Shown in pieces: positions 19,413-27,968 of a stretch of 64,000 bases of DNA. The translations under genes and the position numbers were made by a program. The notes under the pieces were generated by a model, which saw only the letters and a program-made list of their open reading frames with translations, did not search any database and was not told the origin of the DNA. Numbering within the stretch: position 1 is the first letter of the stretch; the number at the start of each line of letters is the position of its first letter. The stretch is from Ancylomarina sp. 16SWW S1-10-2 (GTDB taxonomy: Bacteria > Bacteroidota > Bacteroidia > Bacteroidales > Marinifilaceae): the NCBI RefSeq assembly GCF_009669305.1, contig NZ_SADB01000012.1:87788-151787 (forward strand). Reading direction: 5' to 3'.

Positions 19413-19751
19413 TTACAATGCCTTTAATTCATTCTTTTTGTAGGCATCATAAGCTTGTTTAGTAGTCATTTCGCCAGCTCCAACAAAGATTTTAGTTCCT
19501 GATTGTTCAAGTACTGAAGAAGCATTTCCTCCAGGTCCATTACCTGTAATCAAAATTTCTGGTTTCAATTCTAATAATTTCTGAGCTGTTTTTGGTCCAG
19601 CACCATGAGCTTCGCCTTCAATAGCTCTATTATCAAAATTAGCTAATTCGTCTTTTTCCTCATCGTACATTAAAATATACTCTGTTCTTCCAAAACGTGG
19701 GTCCATCATTGAATCCCATTCTATACCTTTTGTTGTAAATGCAATTTTCAT
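19413..19751 (-). CDS. NifX/NifB-family dinitrogenase cofactor-like protein 1
   Basis: A 112-residue single-domain protein of the NifX/NifY/NafY (PF02579-type) fold. Landmarks are MKIAFTTKGIEWDSMMDPRFGRTEYILMYD at the N-terminus and ILITGNGPGGNASSVLEQSG in the middle. In nitrogen fixers the fold carries iron-molybdenum cofactor precursors. No nif structural genes occur here, so a general Fe-S or metal-cluster carrier role is more likely. It is the last gene of a minus-strand cluster with two MinD-like ferredoxin ATPases, a second NifX protein and two glycine-rich small proteins. Confidence 0.88.
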   Translation of the reverse strand: MKIAFTTKGIEWDSMMDPRFGRTEYILMYDEEKDELANFDNRAIEGEAHGAGPKTAQKLLELKPEILITGNGPGGNASSVLEQSGTKIFVGAGEMTTKQAYDAYKKNELKAL

Positions 19752-19826
19752 ATTTTCTTTTTTATACTTTATTGATATTTAGTTTTACACGTGTACCAAT
19801 GATAAACCTGTAAGAACTTTTTAAGT

Positions 19827-20705
19827 TTAATTTGCGACTAATTCTTTTACTTTATCCCAACTTTCTGCAACAATATTCTTTAAATCACTTTCTCCGTACT
19901 CAACAATTGTTTGTCCAACAGTCATTGCTTTTGTGAAAGTCTCATCGTAAGGTAAATTTGCAATGTGAGCGACATTTTCTCTCTTAAGAAATTCTTGTAT
20001 TTCCTTTTCTACGTTAGTGTTCAAGTCAGCCTTGTTAATTATACAACCGGCCTTTATATTGAATTTTTTCACTAACTGATAAACACGCTCTAAATCGTGT
20101 AAACCTGCTACCGTAGGTTCAGTTACTAAAACCACAAAATCAGCACCCGAAAGTGAAGAAACAACAGGACATCCAACTCCTGGCGAACCATCAATAATAA
20201 TGAATTCTTTATTTGTTTTTTCGGCTAATAGCTTGGCTTCTTTTTTTACTTTAGCAACAAGCTTACCTGAATTATCAGCACCAATACCAAGCTCAGCATG
20301 AACCATCATGTTTCCGGCTTTAGTATTAGATATATGTACTTTCCCAACATTCTGTTCTACCATCGAAATGGCACCTACAGGACAAACTCTAGCACAATAC
20401 CCACAACCTTCACAATTCAACGAACTAACAGTGTGTTTCTGATTAGCAATAGAAACGGCATTAAAGCGACAAACCTCTTTACATTTACCACAATTAATGC
20501 ACATATCTGGATTAATTTCAGCAATTTCGCCACTATAAAAATCTTCCGATTTGGCATAATCAGGTTTCATAAGAAGGTGCATATCAGCAGCATCAACGTC
20601 ACAATCGGCAACAACAACATCCTTACCTCCAAGATAAGCAATCGAAGCAGTAATAGATGTTTTTCCTGTACCACCTTTACCTGAAATAACTACAATCTCT
20701 TTCAT
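19827..20705 (-). CDS. MinD/Mrp-like P-loop ATPase with ferredoxin insert, copy B
   Basis: A 292-residue cytosolic protein. The deviant Walker A GKGGTGKT is at residues 9-16. Two 4Fe-4S motifs sit inside the domain: CINCGKCKEVCRF and CEGCGYCARVCPV (about 63-105). Later come FIIIDGSPGVGCPV (Walker B/switch) and FVVLVTEPTVAGLHDLERV. This family of paired nucleotide-binding ferredoxin proteins is thought to handle iron-sulfur clusters. Its start codon overlaps the stop of the paralogue at 20702-21568 by 4 bp, so the two are translationally coupled and probably form a heterodimer. Confidence 0.9.
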   Translation of the reverse strand: MKEIVVISGKGGTGKTSITASIAYLGGKDVVVADCDVDAADMHLLMKPDYAKSEDFYSGEIAEINPDMCINCGKCKEVCRFNAVSIANQKHTVSSLNCEGCGYCARVCPVGAISMVEQNVGKVHISNTKAGNMMVHAELGIGADNSGKLVAKVKKEAKLLAEKTNKEFIIIDGSPGVGCPVVSSLSGADFVVLVTEPTVAGLHDLERVYQLVKKFNIKAGCIINKADLNTNVEKEIQEFLKRENVAHIANLPYDETFTKAMTVGQTIVEYGESDLKNIVAESWDKVKELVAN

Positions 20706-21568
20706 ACCTCGTTGTTTTCTTTTAGTTTTAGAATATAATCGTAAACATGTTTTAATTGTTTTTTTACTTCCGGAACTCTGGTGTAGATTAATTCTCCGCT
20801 TGAATACAATTCGGCAATATAACGGTCGTTTGGAATTTTAGCCAATAGAGGAATATCATTATCCTTACAATAATTCAAAACATCGTCGTTACCAATACCA
20901 TAACGATTAATAACAACTGCAAATTCCTTCTCCATCTTTTTCATCGTTTCAATTGCCAACTTGAGGTCATGAAAACCAAAAGGCGTAGGTTCTGTAATTA
21001 AAATTACAAAATCGACTTCTTTTGTAGCTTCTATAACCGGACAAGATGTTCCCGGAGGGGAATCGTACAATCGAATTGTTTCTTTAGGAAAATGTTCATC
21101 GACGTATTCAATTGTTTGAGAAATTAACGGAACAGCCTGTTCACGACCAACATCCAAATGGCTCTCAATAAACGAGATATCTCCTGATTCAAAATGTTTC
21201 AACTCTCCCATTTTCTCAGGAATCATTGGTAATGCATTTTCAGGACATAATTCAGAACAGGCATAGCAACTATGACAAAGATCAGGGAAAACCATGATTT
21301 TATCTTCCAATTTTATGACCGCATTATAATTACATACATCTTGACATAAACCACAAAAGGTACATTTATTAGAGTCCCAACTTGGAACCATCTTAAATTT
21401 GTCTTCTTTATGAATTAGTTTCCCTTTAATAAACAAACCAGAATTGGGTTCTTCAACATCAAGGTCACATAAAACAACTTTTTCTTTCTCTGAAATATAA
21501 GCTGCAAGATTTGAGGAAAGTGTTGTTTTTCCAGTGCCACCTTTACCGCTCGCAATTGCTATTTTCAC
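20702..21568 (-). CDS. MinD/Mrp-like P-loop ATPase with ferredoxin insert, copy A
   Basis: A 288-residue paralogue of the downstream ATPase. GKGGTGKT lies at residues 8-15. The ferredoxin-like insert has CTFCGLCQDVCNY and CHSCYACSELCPE (about 68-110), and the nucleotide-binding core carries IRLYDSPPGTSCPV and FVILITEPTPFGFHDLKLA. The C-terminus ends LKLKENNEV and overlaps the next gene by 4 bp. The two cysteine motifs per subunit suggest a bound pair of 4Fe-4S clusters. It probably acts with the flanking NifX-type proteins in cluster assembly or transfer; this is inferred from gene neighbourhood. Confidence 0.9.
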   Translation of the reverse strand: MKIAIASGKGGTGKTTLSSNLAAYISEKEKVVLCDLDVEEPNSGLFIKGKLIHKEDKFKMVPSWDSNKCTFCGLCQDVCNYNAVIKLEDKIMVFPDLCHSCYACSELCPENALPMIPEKMGELKHFESGDISFIESHLDVGREQAVPLISQTIEYVDEHFPKETIRLYDSPPGTSCPVIEATKEVDFVILITEPTPFGFHDLKLAIETMKKMEKEFAVVINRYGIGNDDVLNYCKDNDIPLLAKIPNDRYIAELYSSGELIYTRVPEVKKQLKHVYDYILKLKENNEV

Positions 21569-21598
21569 GTATTTAATTTTTAAATTAAAACTAATATT

Positions 21599-21934
21599 CT
21601 AGTGATCGCATAAGTTAACGCCTCCATCTAACTGATTGTTCAAATAATTCACAACCAATTTCTCAGGAAAATCAGGATTAACACCCGAAAAAACTTTAAT
21701 CTTATTATCAGTAAAGGCATCAATAGCTCGTTGTCCCATACCTCCAGCAATAATTACTTCAACACCAAGTTGTGCCAAAAATTGAGGATAAACTCCAGGT
21801 TCGTGACTTGCAGGTGGTGCAACCATATTTTCTGAAACAACTTTATTATTCTCAGTCTCTAATACGGCAAACTTTTCACAATGTCCGAAATGTTCACATA
21901 ATTTTCCACTAACTGTTGGGATCGCAAATTTCAT
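21599..21934 (-). CDS. NifX/NifB-family dinitrogenase cofactor-like protein 2
   Basis: A 111-residue NifX-fold protein. MKFAIPTVSGKLCEHFGHCEKFAV at the N-terminus has a histidine/cysteine set (CEHFGHC) that may bind metal. VIIAGGMGQRAIDAF is the mid-domain signature, and the C-terminus ends with GGVNLCDH, another potential metal ligand. It lies 30 bp upstream of the ATPase pair in the same direction, so it is likely the first gene of that operon. Distinct from the NifX protein at the other end of the cluster, which lacks the CEHFGHC motif. Confidence 0.88.
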   Translation of the reverse strand: MKFAIPTVSGKLCEHFGHCEKFAVLETENNKVVSENMVAPPASHEPGVYPQFLAQLGVEVIIAGGMGQRAIDAFTDNKIKVFSGVNPDFPEKLVVNYLNNQLDGGVNLCDH

Positions 21935-22012
21935 ATTAATTGTATTTAATTTTTAAATAAAAATGTATCTCCCCAAATAAATAGTATACAAAAAACAATG
22001 CAGCTATATACT

Positions 22013-22028
22013 TTGATATAAATATCAA
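22013..22028. promoter_or_regulatory. Inverted repeat upstream of NifX operon
   Basis: TTGATA and TATCAA arms with a TAAA spacer lie about 80 bp before the NifX start at 21934. It is a candidate operator or part of a leader hairpin; no regulator has been linked to it. Confidence 0.3.
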
Positions 22029-22068
22029 GAATCCTAGGAGGATACATTAAACTATATAATTTATAATC

Positions 22069-22287
22069 TTACTTTTTGAGTAACTCTTCTCTTACCATAA
22101 TATGTCCACATTTAGGACATTTTACAGATGTGCATTTAACACCTTGTTGATGAGGTACTTTTTCACCACACTTAGCACATACACAAAAACCACCTGTACC
22201 ACAAGATCCGCCATTATTACGACCACGACCTCCGCCATTACCTTGACCTCTGCCACTTCCGGGGTTTCCTGAATTTCTAAAATTCAT
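22069..22287 (-). CDS. Small glycine-rich zinc-ribbon protein
   Basis: A 72-residue protein. Residues 1-30 are rich in Gly, Asn and Arg; residues 34-63 contain CVCAKCGEKV and CTSVKCPKCGHIM, giving a zinc-ribbon with CxxC knuckles. Similar small proteins accompany NifX/MinD-ferredoxin clusters in anaerobes. It probably binds metal or nucleic acid, but its role is unknown. It is separated from the preceding DUF5320 gene by a strong terminator hairpin, so it may be expressed separately. Confidence 0.7.
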   Translation of the reverse strand: MNFRNSGNPGSGRGQGNGGGRGRNNGGSCGTGGFCVCAKCGEKVPHQQGVKCTSVKCPKCGHIMVREELLKK

Positions 22288-22325
22288 CGCTTATATTTTT
22301 ATTCTTAGTTATATTCAATAAAAAG

Positions 22326-22353
22326 AAGTAGAACATACAAAGATGTTCTACTT
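22326..22353 (-). terminator. Rho-independent terminator of DUF5320 gene
   Basis: Perfect 11-bp arms AAGTAGAACAT and ATGTTCTACTT with a 6-base loop. Read on the minus strand it is followed by a T-rich run (TTCTTTTTAT), so it ends the transcript of the gene at 22362-22706. Confidence 0.75.
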
Positions 22354-22361
22354 AAATAAAT

Positions 22362-22706
22362 CTAACTTTCTTCATCCTTGATATTAATTTCAGAAAGCCT
22401 TTTTTCTAAAAGTGACATCTGGTTTTTAATCGAATTAATCTCATTCTCAATCAGTGTCTTTTCTGATACACCTAGCCCGCTATTATCAGAATAATTTCCA
22501 TTAGCGAAACCAGCACCTCTTCCATAACCTAAGCCACGTCCAAAGCCTCTTCCAAAGCCAGCACCTCTTCCAAAGCCCCTACCGAGTCCTCTTCCAAAAT
22601 TATTGTCTCCGGCATTTCCTACTTGGTCATTACCATTGCAATAACCCATTTGTCTACCTGTCATAGGACCATTTCCTGAAGGTCCTGTTCTATCACCTCT
22701 TGGCAT
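22362..22706 (-). CDS. DUF5320-like glycine/arginine-rich protein
   Basis: A 114-residue protein that starts MPRGDRTGPSGNGPMTGRQM, the typical opening of DUF5320 proteins. It continues with Gly-Arg-Phe repeats (GRGFGRGAGFGRGF) and ends in a short coiled coil (about 84-110: EKTLIENEINSIKNQMSLLEKRLSEI). The family is always found beside NifX, MinD-ferredoxin and DUF134 genes, but its function is unknown. Unlike nearly all neighbours it has a perfect Shine-Dalgarno, which may indicate transfer from another phylum. Confidence 0.82.
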   Translation of the reverse strand: MPRGDRTGPSGNGPMTGRQMGYCNGNDQVGNAGDNNFGRGLGRGFGRGAGFGRGFGRGLGYGRGAGFANGNYSDNSGLGVSEKTLIENEINSIKNQMSLLEKRLSEINIKDEES

Positions 22707-22711
22707 GATAA

Positions 22712-22718
22712 CCTCCTT
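22712..22718 (-). promoter_or_regulatory. Strong Shine-Dalgarno before DUF5320 gene
   Basis: AAGGAGG on the minus strand, 5 bases before the ATG at 22706. Bacteroidota mRNAs rarely carry such a site, so it stands out in this window and fixes the start codon. Confidence 0.8.
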
Positions 22719-22818
22719 TTAAATTAATAATTAGTAAAACTTATTATTCTTACACTCTTCTCAAATTGCTCTTTATACGAAATAGCTTTTTGATATTTTT
22801 ATTTTGCAATATAAAATT

Positions 22819-23310
22819 CTATTGTCTTCCTCCATGGTGGCCTCTTCTTCCTCCATTTCCACCATTACCTCCACCTCTATTCGCACAACATTGACCATGA
22901 CCAAAACCACCTGCCAGGTTCATCAAATTCTTAGAACCACAATCAGGACAGTCAGAAAAAGAATCATCCATATTCATTTGGAACATATGTCCACAATCCA
23001 AACATTTAATAATATTTCTTCTAAAATGAATATTGCCGCCTTGAATAGATAAAACTTTTCCCTGAACTATAAAATCTGCAATTTTTTTTCTTGCTTTTTC
23101 AATTAGTCTCGTAAAAGTTGGTCGCGACACTTCCATCTCTTCAGCAGCCTCTAACTGGGACATACCGAGATGATCAGCTAGGCGAAAAGCCTCATATTCA
23201 TCAAGAGTAAGCAAAACTTCCGTTAAAGCATTACTTGGTATCCCAACAGGTTTAAACTCTGAAAACAAAGGTGGTTTATGTACGATTCTATCTTTTTCTG
23301 GTCTAGCCAT
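22819..23310 (-). CDS. DUF134 helix-turn-helix regulator
   Basis: A 163-residue protein. Residues about 35-95 hold a sigma-70 region-4-like helix-turn-helix (LTLDEYEAFRLADHLGMSQLEAAEEM, then VSRPTFTRLIEKARKKIADF), the hallmark of DUF134. A zinc ribbon follows (CLDCGHMFQM, CPDCGSKN, about 112-135), and the tail is Gly/His-rich with CC (GHGQCCANRG), a possible metal sensor. It is the first gene of the minus-strand cluster and probably regulates the NifX/MinD genes. An inverted repeat 34 bp before its start could be its own operator. Confidence 0.88.
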   Translation of the reverse strand: MARPEKDRIVHKPPLFSEFKPVGIPSNALTEVLLTLDEYEAFRLADHLGMSQLEAAEEMEVSRPTFTRLIEKARKKIADFIVQGKVLSIQGGNIHFRRNIIKCLDCGHMFQMNMDDSFSDCPDCGSKNLMNLAGGFGHGQCCANRGGGNGGNGGRRGHHGGRQ

Positions 23311-23343
23311 ATCTGTTTCTTTTAATATTATACTACAAAGGTA

Positions 23344-23359
23344 ATGAACATACGTTCAT
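23344..23359. promoter_or_regulatory. Candidate operator upstream of DUF134 gene
   Basis: 6-bp arms ATGAAC and GTTCAT with an ATAC spacer, 34 bp before the DUF134 start. The remainder of the 324-bp gap up to arsR holds no gene. An ATCG/CGAT half-symmetry near 23603-23618 may belong to ArsR. Both are pattern-based suggestions. Confidence 0.35.
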
Positions 23360-23634
23360 AACAAAACTTTTTTAAAGAAAATTTCGAAAACTATAAATAA
23401 AAGTGCTTTAAAGTCCTCAGAAGTTTGATTTTAGAACTAAAACTGATATTAAACTTTCAAGCTGAGAAATGCTATTTACAAGATCTTTACAAGCCAAATG
23501 GATACACAATAGAAATCTTTGGATTAAAAAAAATAGAATGGATACTTGAAAGACACTATTTAAAAGTCTCATAAAATGATTTTGAGTATTCACTAATTAA
23601 TCGTAACATTGCGATAAACAAATAAACAAGTAAG

Positions 23635-23967
23635 ATGGGATTAGCTAAAACAGAAAAATTTACCGATCAACAAAATGAAATTGCTCTTTTTGCAAAAGCA
23701 TTCGGACATCCTGCAAGGGTTTCTATTTTGCAACACTTGTTTAAGTCAGACTCTTGTATTTGCGGAGATTTAGTAAACGAAATTGGATTAGCTCAACCTA
23801 CCATTTCTCAACATTTAAAAGAGCTTAAACATTTAGGTTTAATAAAAGGGAATGTTGAAGGAACGAGTGTTTGCTACTGTATTCATAAAGAAAATTGGAC
23901 AGCGATGAAAACTATTCTTTCTGATTTTTTAGATCAAGACCTAAGTCAACTAGACGATTGTTGCTGA
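23635..23967 (+). CDS. arsR: ArsR-family arsenite-responsive repressor
   Basis: A 110-residue winged-helix repressor. The metal site is visible in helix 3 as SCICGD (CxC, about residues 39-41), directly before the recognition helix LAQPTISQHLKELKHLGLIKG, which is the classic ArsR arrangement. It ends with DDCC, which may add ligands. It is the first gene of an arsenic operon, with arsC and the ACR3 pump downstream, and is expected to repress that operon until arsenite or antimonite binds. Confidence 0.92.
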   Translation: MGLAKTEKFTDQQNEIALFAKAFGHPARVSILQHLFKSDSCICGDLVNEIGLAQPTISQHLKELKHLGLIKGNVEGTSVCYCIHKENWTAMKTILSDFLDQDLSQLDDCC

Positions 23968-23984
23968 AAAGATTCTCGCTAACT

Positions 23985-24104
23985 AGTAAACAAACCGATT
24001 GCTTGGCAAAAGATAAATATGGTATTCCCGAGGATAAAACAAGTTTAAATCCAGTTAATTTAAAAATTACAACTTGTTATTCGCCCAAAGGAAACTGTTG
24101 TTAA
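23985..24104 (+). pseudogene. Cysteine-tailed remnant between arsR and arsC
   Basis: An open frame without an ATG runs from inside the arsR stop region to a TAA at 24102-24104. It ends NLKITTCYSPKGNCC. The codon use looks protein-like, and the CC tail is reminiscent of arsenic-binding proteins. I cannot name the family; it may be the C-terminal scrap of a lost ars gene. Confidence 0.3.
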
Positions 24105-24130
24105 AAAACAACTATAAAAATTTAATTAAA

Positions 24131-24763
24131 ATGATAAAAAAAGAAGCGATGCTATTTTCAGAAATAGACAAAATAATAAAAGGATTGAATCCAGAAAACA
24201 TTTCGGCCGAGCGTAAAGAAGTTTTACAACCTCTGTCCGACTTTATCCAATCAAAAGTTTCAAATAATGAAGAAGTAAGACTCAACTTTATTTGTACTCA
24301 CAATTCACGAAGAAGTCATTTAGCACAAATATGGGCACAAACAATGGCAAGGTATTTTGATGTTAAAAATGTGTTTTGTTATTCGGGAGGAACCGAAGGC
24401 ACAGCATTATTCCCTATGGTTGCTAGAACTTTACGAGAATCAGGTTTTCAAATCAAAACAATTGCTGAGGGCAACAACCCAATTTACAGTATTAAATATG
24501 CCGCCAATGAGCATCCTATAATCGGATTTTCGAAAACGCTAGATGATGATTTCAATCCAAAATCTGAATTTGCAGCAATTATGACTTGCTCACAAGCAGA
24601 TGGTAATTGTCCTTTTATTGCAGGTGCTGAAAAACGTATTCCAATAACCTTTGATGATCCAAAAGCGTTTGACAACACAGATCAACAAACTGAAAAATAC
24701 AAGGAAAGAAGTCTGCAAATTGCAACTGAATTACTATATGTTTTTTCTCAAATAAACTCATGA
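24131..24763 (+). CDS. arsC: Low-molecular-weight phosphatase-type arsenate reductase
   Basis: A 211-residue protein (from [12 protein letters not shown]; a longer TTG-initiated frame overlaps the remnant upstream and is not preferred). [18 protein letters not shown] carries the CX5R catalytic loop of LMW tyrosine phosphatases, here CTHNSRR. Further on come [12 protein letters not shown] and [13 protein letters not shown] with extra cysteines for the disulfide cascade. It reduces arsenate to arsenite in the cytosol for export by the ACR3 pump that starts 4 bp after its stop codon. Related Bacteroidota proteins are annotated as protein-tyrosine-phosphatases. Confidence 0.9.
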   Translation: MIKKEAMLFSEIDKIIKGLNPENISAERKEVLQPLSDFIQSKVSNNEEVRLNFICTHNSRRSHLAQIWAQTMARYFDVKNVFCYSGGTEGTALFPMVARTLRESGFQIKTIAEGNNPIYSIKYAANEHPIIGFSKTLDDDFNPKSEFAAIMTCSQADGNCPFIAGAEKRIPITFDDPKAFDNTDQQTEKYKERSLQIATELLYVFSQINS

Positions 24764-24767
24764 AAAA

Positions 24768-25814
24768 ATGGCAAATAAAAAATTAAGTTTTCTTGATAGA
24801 AATCTAACACTATGGATATTTGTAGCAATGGCAATTGGCGTTGGCTTAGGTTATTTCATACCCACTTTTCCAAATATTATTAACTCATTTAGTAGCGGAA
24901 CAACAAATATTCCAATTGCCATTGGTTTAATATTAATGATGTATCCTCCTTTGGCAAAAGTAAACTATGCCCTATTACCAAAGGTTTTCAAAAACACAAA
25001 AATCCTTTCTATTTCCCTAGTCCTCAACTGGATAATTGGACCTGTATTAATGTTTGTTTTAGCAATTACATTTCTACGCGACTATCCGGAATATATGGTT
25101 GGACTGATTTTAATTGGGTTAGCTCGTTGTATTGCAATGGTTTTGGTATGGAACGACCTAGCAGACGGAAGTAGTGAATATGGTGCAGGTTTAGTTGCAT
25201 TAAATAGTATTTTTCAGGTGTTTGCATACAGTTTTTATGCCTGGATTTTTATAACAGTTCTTCCTCCCTATTTCGGATTCGAAGGTGCAATTGTTGATAT
25301 TTCGATCGGAACCATAGCCGAAAGCGTCGCAATTTATTTAGGAATTCCATTTGTATTGGGAATAGCTAGTAGACTCATTTTAGTGAAACTAAAGGGAGAA
25401 GAATGGTACTCTAAAAAGTTCATTCCTACCATTTCGCCAATGACATTAATTGCTCTTTTATTTACAATTGTGGTGATGTTTTCGCTAAAAGGAGAATTAA
25501 TCGTTGAAATCCCAATGGATGTATTGATTATTGCAGTTCCTTTATTGATCTATTTCACTTTAATGTTTATTATCGGATTTTTCGTTACCAAAGCAACTGG
25601 TGCCGAATACGATAAAACAGCTTCTGTAGCATTTACTGCAGCAGGAAACAATTTTGAATTAGCGATTGCGGTTGCTATCGCCGTTTTCGGACTGAATTCA
25701 GGACAAGCCTTTGCAGGCGTAATTGGACCTTTGGTTGAAGTTCCTGCATTAATTTTATTGGTTCGTGTTTCCTTTTGGTTGCGAAAAAAATATTATGGAA
25801 AAGCCAAGGCTTAA
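24768..25814 (+). CDS. acr3: ACR3-family arsenite efflux transporter
   Basis: A 348-residue membrane protein with 10 helices. Family signatures include [15 protein letters not shown] (helix 2), the [20 protein letters not shown] segment with the conserved cysteine that arsenite passes (near residue 117), and the [20 protein letters not shown] block near 290-310. It exports arsenite using the proton gradient. It is tightly coupled to arsC (4-bp gap) and followed by a clear terminator, so arsR-arsC-acr3 is a complete minimal resistance operon. Confidence 0.95.
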   Translation: MANKKLSFLDRNLTLWIFVAMAIGVGLGYFIPTFPNIINSFSSGTTNIPIAIGLILMMYPPLAKVNYALLPKVFKNTKILSISLVLNWIIGPVLMFVLAITFLRDYPEYMVGLILIGLARCIAMVLVWNDLADGSSEYGAGLVALNSIFQVFAYSFYAWIFITVLPPYFGFEGAIVDISIGTIAESVAIYLGIPFVLGIASRLILVKLKGEEWYSKKFIPTISPMTLIALLFTIVVMFSLKGELIVEIPMDVLIIAVPLLIYFTLMFIIGFFVTKATGAEYDKTASVAFTAAGNNFELAIAVAIAVFGLNSGQAFAGVIGPLVEVPALILLVRVSFWLRKKYYGKAKA

Positions 25815-25864
25815 TGCCATACACGTCATAAGAAGTTGTATTAATTTTCAAAAAGAATATATCA

Positions 25865-25893
25865 AGCTGTAGAGTAATCTACAGCTTTTTTTG
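25865..25893 (+). terminator. Rho-independent terminator of ars operon
   Basis: Perfect 9-bp stem AGCTGTAGA / TCTACAGCT with a GTAA loop and a run of seven Ts, 50 bp beyond the acr3 stop codon. Confidence 0.88.
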
Positions 25894-26384
25894 TGCTTGT
25901 ATTTAATCTTCACCACTTCTAAACACACAACCATCCAATTGGCAAACGACACAACAATTCGTTTTATATACACTAAATCAACATTGACTAATCTTTATAA
26001 GGGAAATTAAAATTAGACTCATTTTTTTTCAGACAAAATCCATATTCTTTAGCTAAAAAAGGCTCACTACTGTTTACAAGACCAATCGACTATACTCCTA
26101 AATATCATACTTAAATAGGACTATCTATTCTGAAATAATTTAGTCTAATTAATAATCCCAATAATGAGTGAAACCATCAGGCCAAATAAAGGTTCACCAC
26201 TACCCTATTTTAAAATTCTTTTATATTTTAAAACACAAGATTTCTAAAAAATAACATTTATGTTTGTTCACTTTATTTGGTACACCTTATTAAGGTAACA
26301 CCTCAATTTATGCACCAAGCAAAGCAAGATAATTATAACCTATTTGCATTTTTTATTTAACGTATCGCAACAAAAAGAACACAG
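25894..26384. other. Gene-free stretch with decayed repeat
   Basis: 491 bp without a gene. Bases about 26130-26240 resemble the degenerate attC-like element at 42640-42880 (shared TTAATAATCCCAATA and CCCTATTTTAA), so this may be an old cassette-site relic. Nothing else is seen. Confidence 0.4.
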
Positions 26385-27356
26385 ATGAAAATAAAGATTG
26401 ATAAATTTGTGCTATCCATTATAGCCGTAATTAGCATAGCATATTTTTTTCCAAATTGGGGAACACCAAACAGTAAAGTTCCAATCGACACAATTAGTGC
26501 AATAGGAATTTCGCTTATATTCTTTTTTTATGGTCTTAAATTAAGTCCCCAAAAAATAAAAGCAGGAATCAAAAACTGGAAATTGCATCTTCTAGTACAA
26601 TCATCCACTTTCTTGATATTTCCCCTTTTGATTTTAATATTTCGACCATTTATTCAGAATGAAGAACAAGAAATCATCTGGTTGGCGTTCTTTTTCCTAG
26701 CTGCAATACCCTCAACCGTATCATCATCTGTAGTTATGGTTTCTATTGCAAAGGGTAATATACCTGCAGCCATTTTTAATGCGAGTATATCCGGAATTAT
26801 TGGCGTGGTTCTTACGCCCTTATGGATGGGTTTATTTGTTCAAAATGCCCAAGCTGATTTTAGTTTTGCCGATATCTATATAAAACTTATTGTACAAATT
26901 ATTTTACCAGTTGTATTGGGCGTTCTTTTACAGCGATTTTTTGGTGAATTTGCTCAAAAACACAGTAAGAAATTAACCTTGTTCGATAAGTCTGTAATTC
27001 TACTAATCATTTACAAAAGTTTTGCATCATCGTTTGAGGAAAACATATTTAGTTCAATATCTATTTTGGATTTACTCCTCCTTTTTATTACTGTTTTAGC
27101 ATTATTTTTTATAATGTTCTTTATTACAGGATTTTTATCTAAAAAGCTAAAATTCAACACGGAAGATCAAATCACAGCCCAATTTTGTGGAACAAAAAAA
27201 TCATTGGTACACGGAACTGTATTTTCTAAAATAATATTTGGAAACATGGCTTCCATTGGTATTATCCTATTGCCTCTCATGTTATTTCATGCTTTACAAT
27301 TATTGATAATTAGTATTGTAGCATCAAAAATGAGTACTAAAAATATAGAGGAATAA
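26385..27356 (+). CDS. Bile acid:sodium symporter-like transporter (SBF-like)
   Basis: A 323-residue integral membrane protein with about 10 helices. The IGISLIFFFYGLKLSP segment, AIPSTVSSSVVMVSIAKGNI and the QFCGTKKSLVHGTVFSK block near 265-280 are typical of the SBF_like (YfeH/RCH1) branch of the BASS superfamily. These proteins transport organic anions or affect calcium, phosphate or arsenite handling; the exact substrate is unknown. It is not linked to the ars operon by spacing (570 bp apart). Confidence 0.87.
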   Translation: MKIKIDKFVLSIIAVISIAYFFPNWGTPNSKVPIDTISAIGISLIFFFYGLKLSPQKIKAGIKNWKLHLLVQSSTFLIFPLLILIFRPFIQNEEQEIIWLAFFFLAAIPSTVSSSVVMVSIAKGNIPAAIFNASISGIIGVVLTPLWMGLFVQNAQADFSFADIYIKLIVQIILPVVLGVLLQRFFGEFAQKHSKKLTLFDKSVILLIIYKSFASSFEENIFSSISILDLLLLFITVLALFFIMFFITGFLSKKLKFNTEDQITAQFCGTKKSLVHGTVFSKIIFGNMASIGIILLPLMLFHALQLLIISIVASKMSTKNIEE

Positions 27357-27470
27357 GCTTTTGGTATTTACAACTTGAATCTAAGTAACTAAAAGACCTT
27401 CAAGGCTAGAAATTAAGCTGTAAACAAAGGTTCACTAAACATCAGTGTTCTTAGCTATTTAACGCCTATT

Positions 27471-27511
27471 TATTTTCGATAAATATTTCAACTATTTATC
27501 GAAAATAAACA
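27471..27511 (+). terminator. Strong hairpin after SBF-like gene
   Basis: Perfect 17-bp arms (TTTATTTTCGATAAATA and its complement) around a 7-base loop, about 115 bp after the transporter stop. A terminator or the first hairpin of the adjacent repeat cluster. Confidence 0.5.
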
Positions 27512-27520
27512 TAAAACTCA

Positions 27521-27635
27521 AAGGGTTCGCATATCTACAGAAAAACCGAAACCTAACCAATACGACTCCTAAAGAGTAAACAAATAAGATCAATTGCAGA
27601 ACTATAAACATACAATCCATTCTGGATTGTATGTT
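27521..27635 (+). repeat. REP-like hairpin cluster, copy 1 (degenerate)
   Basis: Degenerate copy of a mosaic repeat made of three small palindromes: GGGTTC-type, CGACTCC-type (here decayed to CGACTCCTAAAGAGT) and CAATCCATTCTGGATTG. The last is extended to a 12-bp stem at 27607-27635 and could also terminate transcription. Similar copies occur at 48310, 56930, 57730, 57905 and 63661. Confidence 0.6.
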
Positions 27636-27639
27636 TTCA

Positions 27640-27855
27640 TGTACACACTTGTTTCAATAATTTCTTTTTATGCTTAAAAAAGCATTCATAAAACTTTATT
27701 CTTTTAGCTTACATATAAATGACACATTATGATTACATTTATAATCACAAGTTGTTATTTAGGTTTTTAAAACATGCTTTGAGCAAAAAATCTCTTGCAA
27801 AAATTAGAAGCCAATTAGATATGATTCCAACGGATAACAACTAGGAAAACAACAA
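27640..27855 (+). repeat. 200-bp dispersed repeat, copy 1
   Basis: Shares with three other places (37477, 48430, 58045) the blocks TTTTATGCTTAA, TTTTAGCTTACATATAAATG, ATGATTACATTTATAAT, TGCTTTGAGCAAAAAATCT and GGATAACAAC. All copies have the same orientation and each lies 26-114 bp upstream of a plus-strand gene. No coding frame. It may be a leader, promoter or insertion platform. Confidence 0.7.
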
Positions 27856-27968
27856 CTTATAAAAACAACAGATAAGTGGAATAAAAGATAAACGGTCCCA
27901 CGACATTAATTATTTTAGTCGTATAGAAAATCTAATAATGGTTTTTACTCATTAGAAAACTCATAGAA

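Noticed and set aside
19413-21934. Nitrogenase maturation operon
   Set aside because: NifX-type folds are present but no nifH, nifD, nifK, nifE or nifN; the MinD-ferredoxin pair points to a different Fe-S role.
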